Positions 61,968-64,000 of a stretch of DNA of 64,000 nucleotides are shown piece by piece (position 1 is the stretch's first letter; every line of letters starts with the position of its first letter). Location: the NCBI GenBank assembly GCA_963836785.1, contig CAWIKW010000003.1, positions 154,848 through 218,847 on the forward strand, read 5' to 3'. A program made the translations under genes and the position numbers. The DNA comes from DASQPR01 sp963836785. Lineage in GTDB: Bacteria; Actinomycetota; Actinomycetes; Mycobacteriales; Micromonosporaceae. Under the pieces are notes generated by a model. That model made no database searches, had not been told where the DNA came from, and worked only from the letters and a program-made list of their open reading frames with translations.

Positions 61968-62900
61968 GTGAGCTTGCCGGGTCACCGCACGCTCCTAGCC
62001 GCAGCGATGAGCGAACCGGAACACGACCTCGATCTGGAGCTGCCGGATCTGGAAGTCGAACTGGACGACTCATCCGAGCTCGACGACCAAAATGGCACGA
62101 CACACCGACCACCCGTGATCGCCCTACCCGTTGTGGTCCGGTCAACGGCTGGGGACGAACACACCCAACCTGCGACCGTCTTCCTGCTCGCATTGTCTGC
62201 ACGTGTGCAACGTCTTCGCGACGACGACATCCGTGTCGTCCCGGTCGACGAGATCGCACCCGGCATGACCCTGATCGGCATATCGGAGCCGGAACGTCGG
62301 ACGCTTTTCGAGCGCATCCGCCCGATCCTGGCCGACTGGCGACCGCAGGTCGTCAACATGCTGCTGCAACTATGGCGCGTTGCGCTCGACGATGCTGTGG
62401 CCATCAAGTGGGTCAGCGACCAAGCTAACCGAACGACTGACGGCCCTGGTCACGACATCACCTCGTCTGCGGTCGCCCAGTGGTCCCATACTCACCGCAT
62501 CGGACCAATCGATCCACGAAATATCGCACGAATCGGTTCAATAGGGGGGAGTGCAGTCGTTGCCGGAGAAGCTGCACGCATCGCCGCCGTAATGCAGGCA
62601 GTCCGCAATCATCACTCCACTGTCGGCACGGCTCTCGTCAAGCTCGCGCGGTGGCATGCCAAGGGCGATCAGACGGCACTCGATCGTGCTGCTGAGACTC
62701 TCGGACCCGATATCGTCGATATCGCAGCGGAGCTGACCACCTGGCAAGTCATTACTGTCGGAGAAGCCGTACTCGCACCGATGTCTGGACTCCGGCGTCC
62801 CTGGAGCCTTGCTGAGGCAACCCGCTTGATCGAGCACATCGGAGATCGAGGCACCGCCTCCGGCCAGCCCACTTTCACGGCTTCGAGTGCCGACGTCTGA
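61968..62900 (+). CDS. acidic helical protein of the accessory block (possible DrmE C-terminal part)
   Basis: 310 residues, unbroken, GTG 61968 with GGAG 7 nt upstream (ATG 62007 is an alternative). An acidic N-terminus (EPEHDLDLELPDLEVELDDSSELDD) is followed by VFLLALSARVQRLRDDDIRVVPVDEIAPGMTLIGI and a helical part (FERIRPILADWRPQVVNMLLQLWRVALDDAV, AVMQAVRNHHSTVGTALVKLARWHAKGD). No known domain. The order V-D-E-I-x-P-G-M followed by a helical W-rich region would fit the C-terminal half of a DrmE-type protein encoded separately. Confidence 0.6.
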   Translation: MSLPGHRTLLAAAMSEPEHDLDLELPDLEVELDDSSELDDQNGTTHRPPVIALPVVVRSTAGDEHTQPATVFLLALSARVQRLRDDDIRVVPVDEIAPGMTLIGISEPERRTLFERIRPILADWRPQVVNMLLQLWRVALDDAVAIKWVSDQANRTTDGPGHDITSSAVAQWSHTHRIGPIDPRNIARIGSIGGSAVVAGEAARIAAVMQAVRNHHSTVGTALVKLARWHAKGDQTALDRAAETLGPDIVDIAAELTTWQVITVGEAVLAPMSGLRRPWSLAEATRLIEHIGDRGTASGQPTFTASSADV

Positions 62901-62956
62901 CTCGTAGAGCGGCGTTGAGTGACGCCGGCCCCGACCCGATCGTCTGGAGTGCGCCC

Positions 62957-64000
62957 GTGACCGTCAAGCCCCTACGACTCGACACAGAATTCGCGGTTAG
63001 TCCGGCTGGGCAGAGAACGCCGCCCTTCGGAGCCGAGAATGCCGACGATCCAGCGGCTTTCGCGGCGGCGCAAGCGACGCGCCGACCATCCCGGATGGGC
63101 AAGCACGCACAGCGAGTCGCCGCTCATGCTGATCAAGAGCGGCTCGTACGCCGATTCATCGACGTATCACACGAGCGACTTGCAGGTCGTGACCCGGGCG
63201 CACGCCTCGTTGGCGCGGTCGTCAGCCGCGGGCAGCGGGTTGTCGGTGTACTGGCACCGCAGGACCCGCCGGTTGTTGATCAGCCCGTTGTAGCCCAGGA
63301 TCTGCCAGCCGAGCCGGGCGTTCCGGTCGACCAACTGCCTGCTAGTGAGTTCGGTCTGACCTGTCTCGTCGAGCCGAGCGAGGAGTACCTCACCGTTGAC
63401 GTCAACCTGCACGTGGCTCTCTACCTGCAGCACTTTCCAACGTACGAAGAACAGTTCAAGCACGCGGCTCTGGTGGCCAGCAATGAGACCGAGTTGGACG
63501 AGGCCACATCGTTGCCGGGTGCGCACGAGGACGATGAAGCCGCCAAAGGTGGCGCGACCAAGGACCGGGTCATTGCCGGTGACGGAGATATGCCTGGCCC
63601 AGATTCCTTGGGCACGGGATCAGATAGGACGGCATCCCATACTGTTCATCAGCGCCGGGACGAGCTTGCCGCTGACGGGCGGTCAAATAAACGCCAGAAG
63701 GAAGCCAGCGACCCGACCCTCCTCGTTTACGAACGCTACGACGTCAATACGACGATTCAGCTGACCGTCCCCGTGCCGCGGAGCAGTATGCCCGTTACCG
63801 TGGATGATCAAGGCCTGATTCGTTCATCCGTCGAGCGCGTACTGGGTGACCGCGGTGCCTACGAGGCTCGGCTTCGGGAGCTAGAAGCGCCGGCGGGCCA
63901 TACCGGCTGCTGGACAGTGCCGGCCAACGGATACCGCGCAGCGCAATGGGTGACCCCGAAACATTCGACGCATGCGGCTTACCGCTCACGGCGAAGCAGG
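62957..64000 (+). CDS. 5' part of a large gene open to the window end, DISARM DrmA-helicase-like N-terminus
   Basis: GTG 62957 has GGAG 7 nt upstream. From there 348 codons are open to the last base, so the gene is cut by the window edge. The N-terminal region reads VVGVLAPQDPPVV..LPASEFGLTCLVEPSEEYLTVDVNLHVALYL, reminiscent of the beta-rich N-terminus of DrmA helicases (..VGVLAP...SSFGLTF.V...). An acidic, low-complexity stretch (about residues 175-250) separates it from LLVYERYDVNTTIQLTVPVPRSSMPVTVDDQGLIRSS. No helicase motif is reached yet. The DrmA call is a weak inference; the coding status is strong. Confidence 0.6.
   Translation, partial: MTVKPLRLDTEFAVSPAGQRTPPFGAENADDPAAFAAAQATRRPSRMGKHAQRVAAHADQERLVRRFIDVSHERLAGRDPGARLVGAVVSRGQRVVGVLAPQDPPVVDQPVVAQDLPAEPGVPVDQLPASEFGLTCLVEPSEEYLTVDVNLHVALYLQHFPTYEEQFKHAALVASNETELDEATSLPGAHEDDEAAKGGATKDRVIAGDGDMPGPDSLGTGSDRTASHTVHQRRDELAADGRSNKRQKEASDPTLLVYERYDVNTTIQLTVPVPRSSMPVTVDDQGLIRSSVERVLGDRGAYEARLRELEAPAGHTGCWTVPANGYRAAQWVTPKHSTHAAYRSRRSR

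Overview
The window reads as a chromosomal segment of a high-GC actinobacterium. Evidence: strong G/C bias at third codon positions, frequent GTG starts, and actinobacterial markers (Lsr2, CarD, an F420-type PPOX protein, orn, a MutY/DisA/RadA block, two lipoprotein L,D-transpeptidases). From memory, the stretch nuoD2 - DUF2520 - panC - nadB - nadC - coaX - lsr2 - clpC - mutY - disA - radA resembles gene order in Streptomyces and its relatives. Genus cannot be fixed from the sequence.

Layout. 1-2.2 kb: a stand-alone NuoD paralogue coupled to a MidA/NDUFAF7-type methyltransferase, both on the minus strand. 2.3-10.3 kb: a YcxB-like membrane protein, then cofactor genes (DUF2520 oxidoreductase-panC for pantothenate, nadB-nadC for NAD, coaX for CoA) and a methyltransferase. 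10.3-17.6 kb: lsr2, clpC and a MalT-like ATPase with a BTAD domain, with long non-coding leaders. 17.6-23.1 kb: mutY, a membrane-anchored exported protein, disA, radA and a lipoprotein. 23.2-27.3 kb: ubiA, a UbiG-like methyltransferase, an acyl-CoA dehydrogenase and a type III polyketide synthase, a candidate prenylated-polyketide or quinone locus. 27.3-31.9 kb: a thioredoxin-like membrane protein, carD, ispD, a broken Uma2 gene, ispF and small genes. 32-42.3 kb: tyrosine catabolism (hmgA, an uncharacterised protein, fahA, a HisC-type aminotransferase, hppD, an Lrp/AsnC regulator) interleaved with a kinase-like LPXTG protein and an RDD membrane protein. 42.3-56.5 kb: a DUF559 protein, a PQQ-type propeller protein, two unrelated fumarases in tandem, an IclR regulator, cysS-rlmB, orn, tRNA-His, ppk2 and two L,D-transpeptidases.

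From tRNA-Lys (56.8 kb) to the right edge the character changes. There is an accessory block with a truncated DUF4365 gene, a coiled-coil protein, a beta-CASP metallo-beta-lactamase nuclease carrying frameshifts, a large protein split over several frames, an acidic helical protein, and the first 348 codons of a gene that is still open at the window end. I suggest this is a decaying phage-defence locus related to DISARM (DrmE/DrmA-like) with an added RNase-like nuclease. That assignment rests on recalled motif resemblance and gene order only. Frameshifts are concentrated here, whereas the preceding 56 kb shows just one other frameshift (nuoD start) and one deleted gene (Uma2).

Regulatory signals seen include a CRP-like palindrome before the DUF2520-panC operon, three related palindromes between hmgA and the fahA operon, a 19-bp palindrome before the Lrp gene, a long hairpin that buries the ispD start codon, several good terminator hairpins, and TANNNT hexamers 6-8 nt before start codons that suggest leaderless mRNAs.
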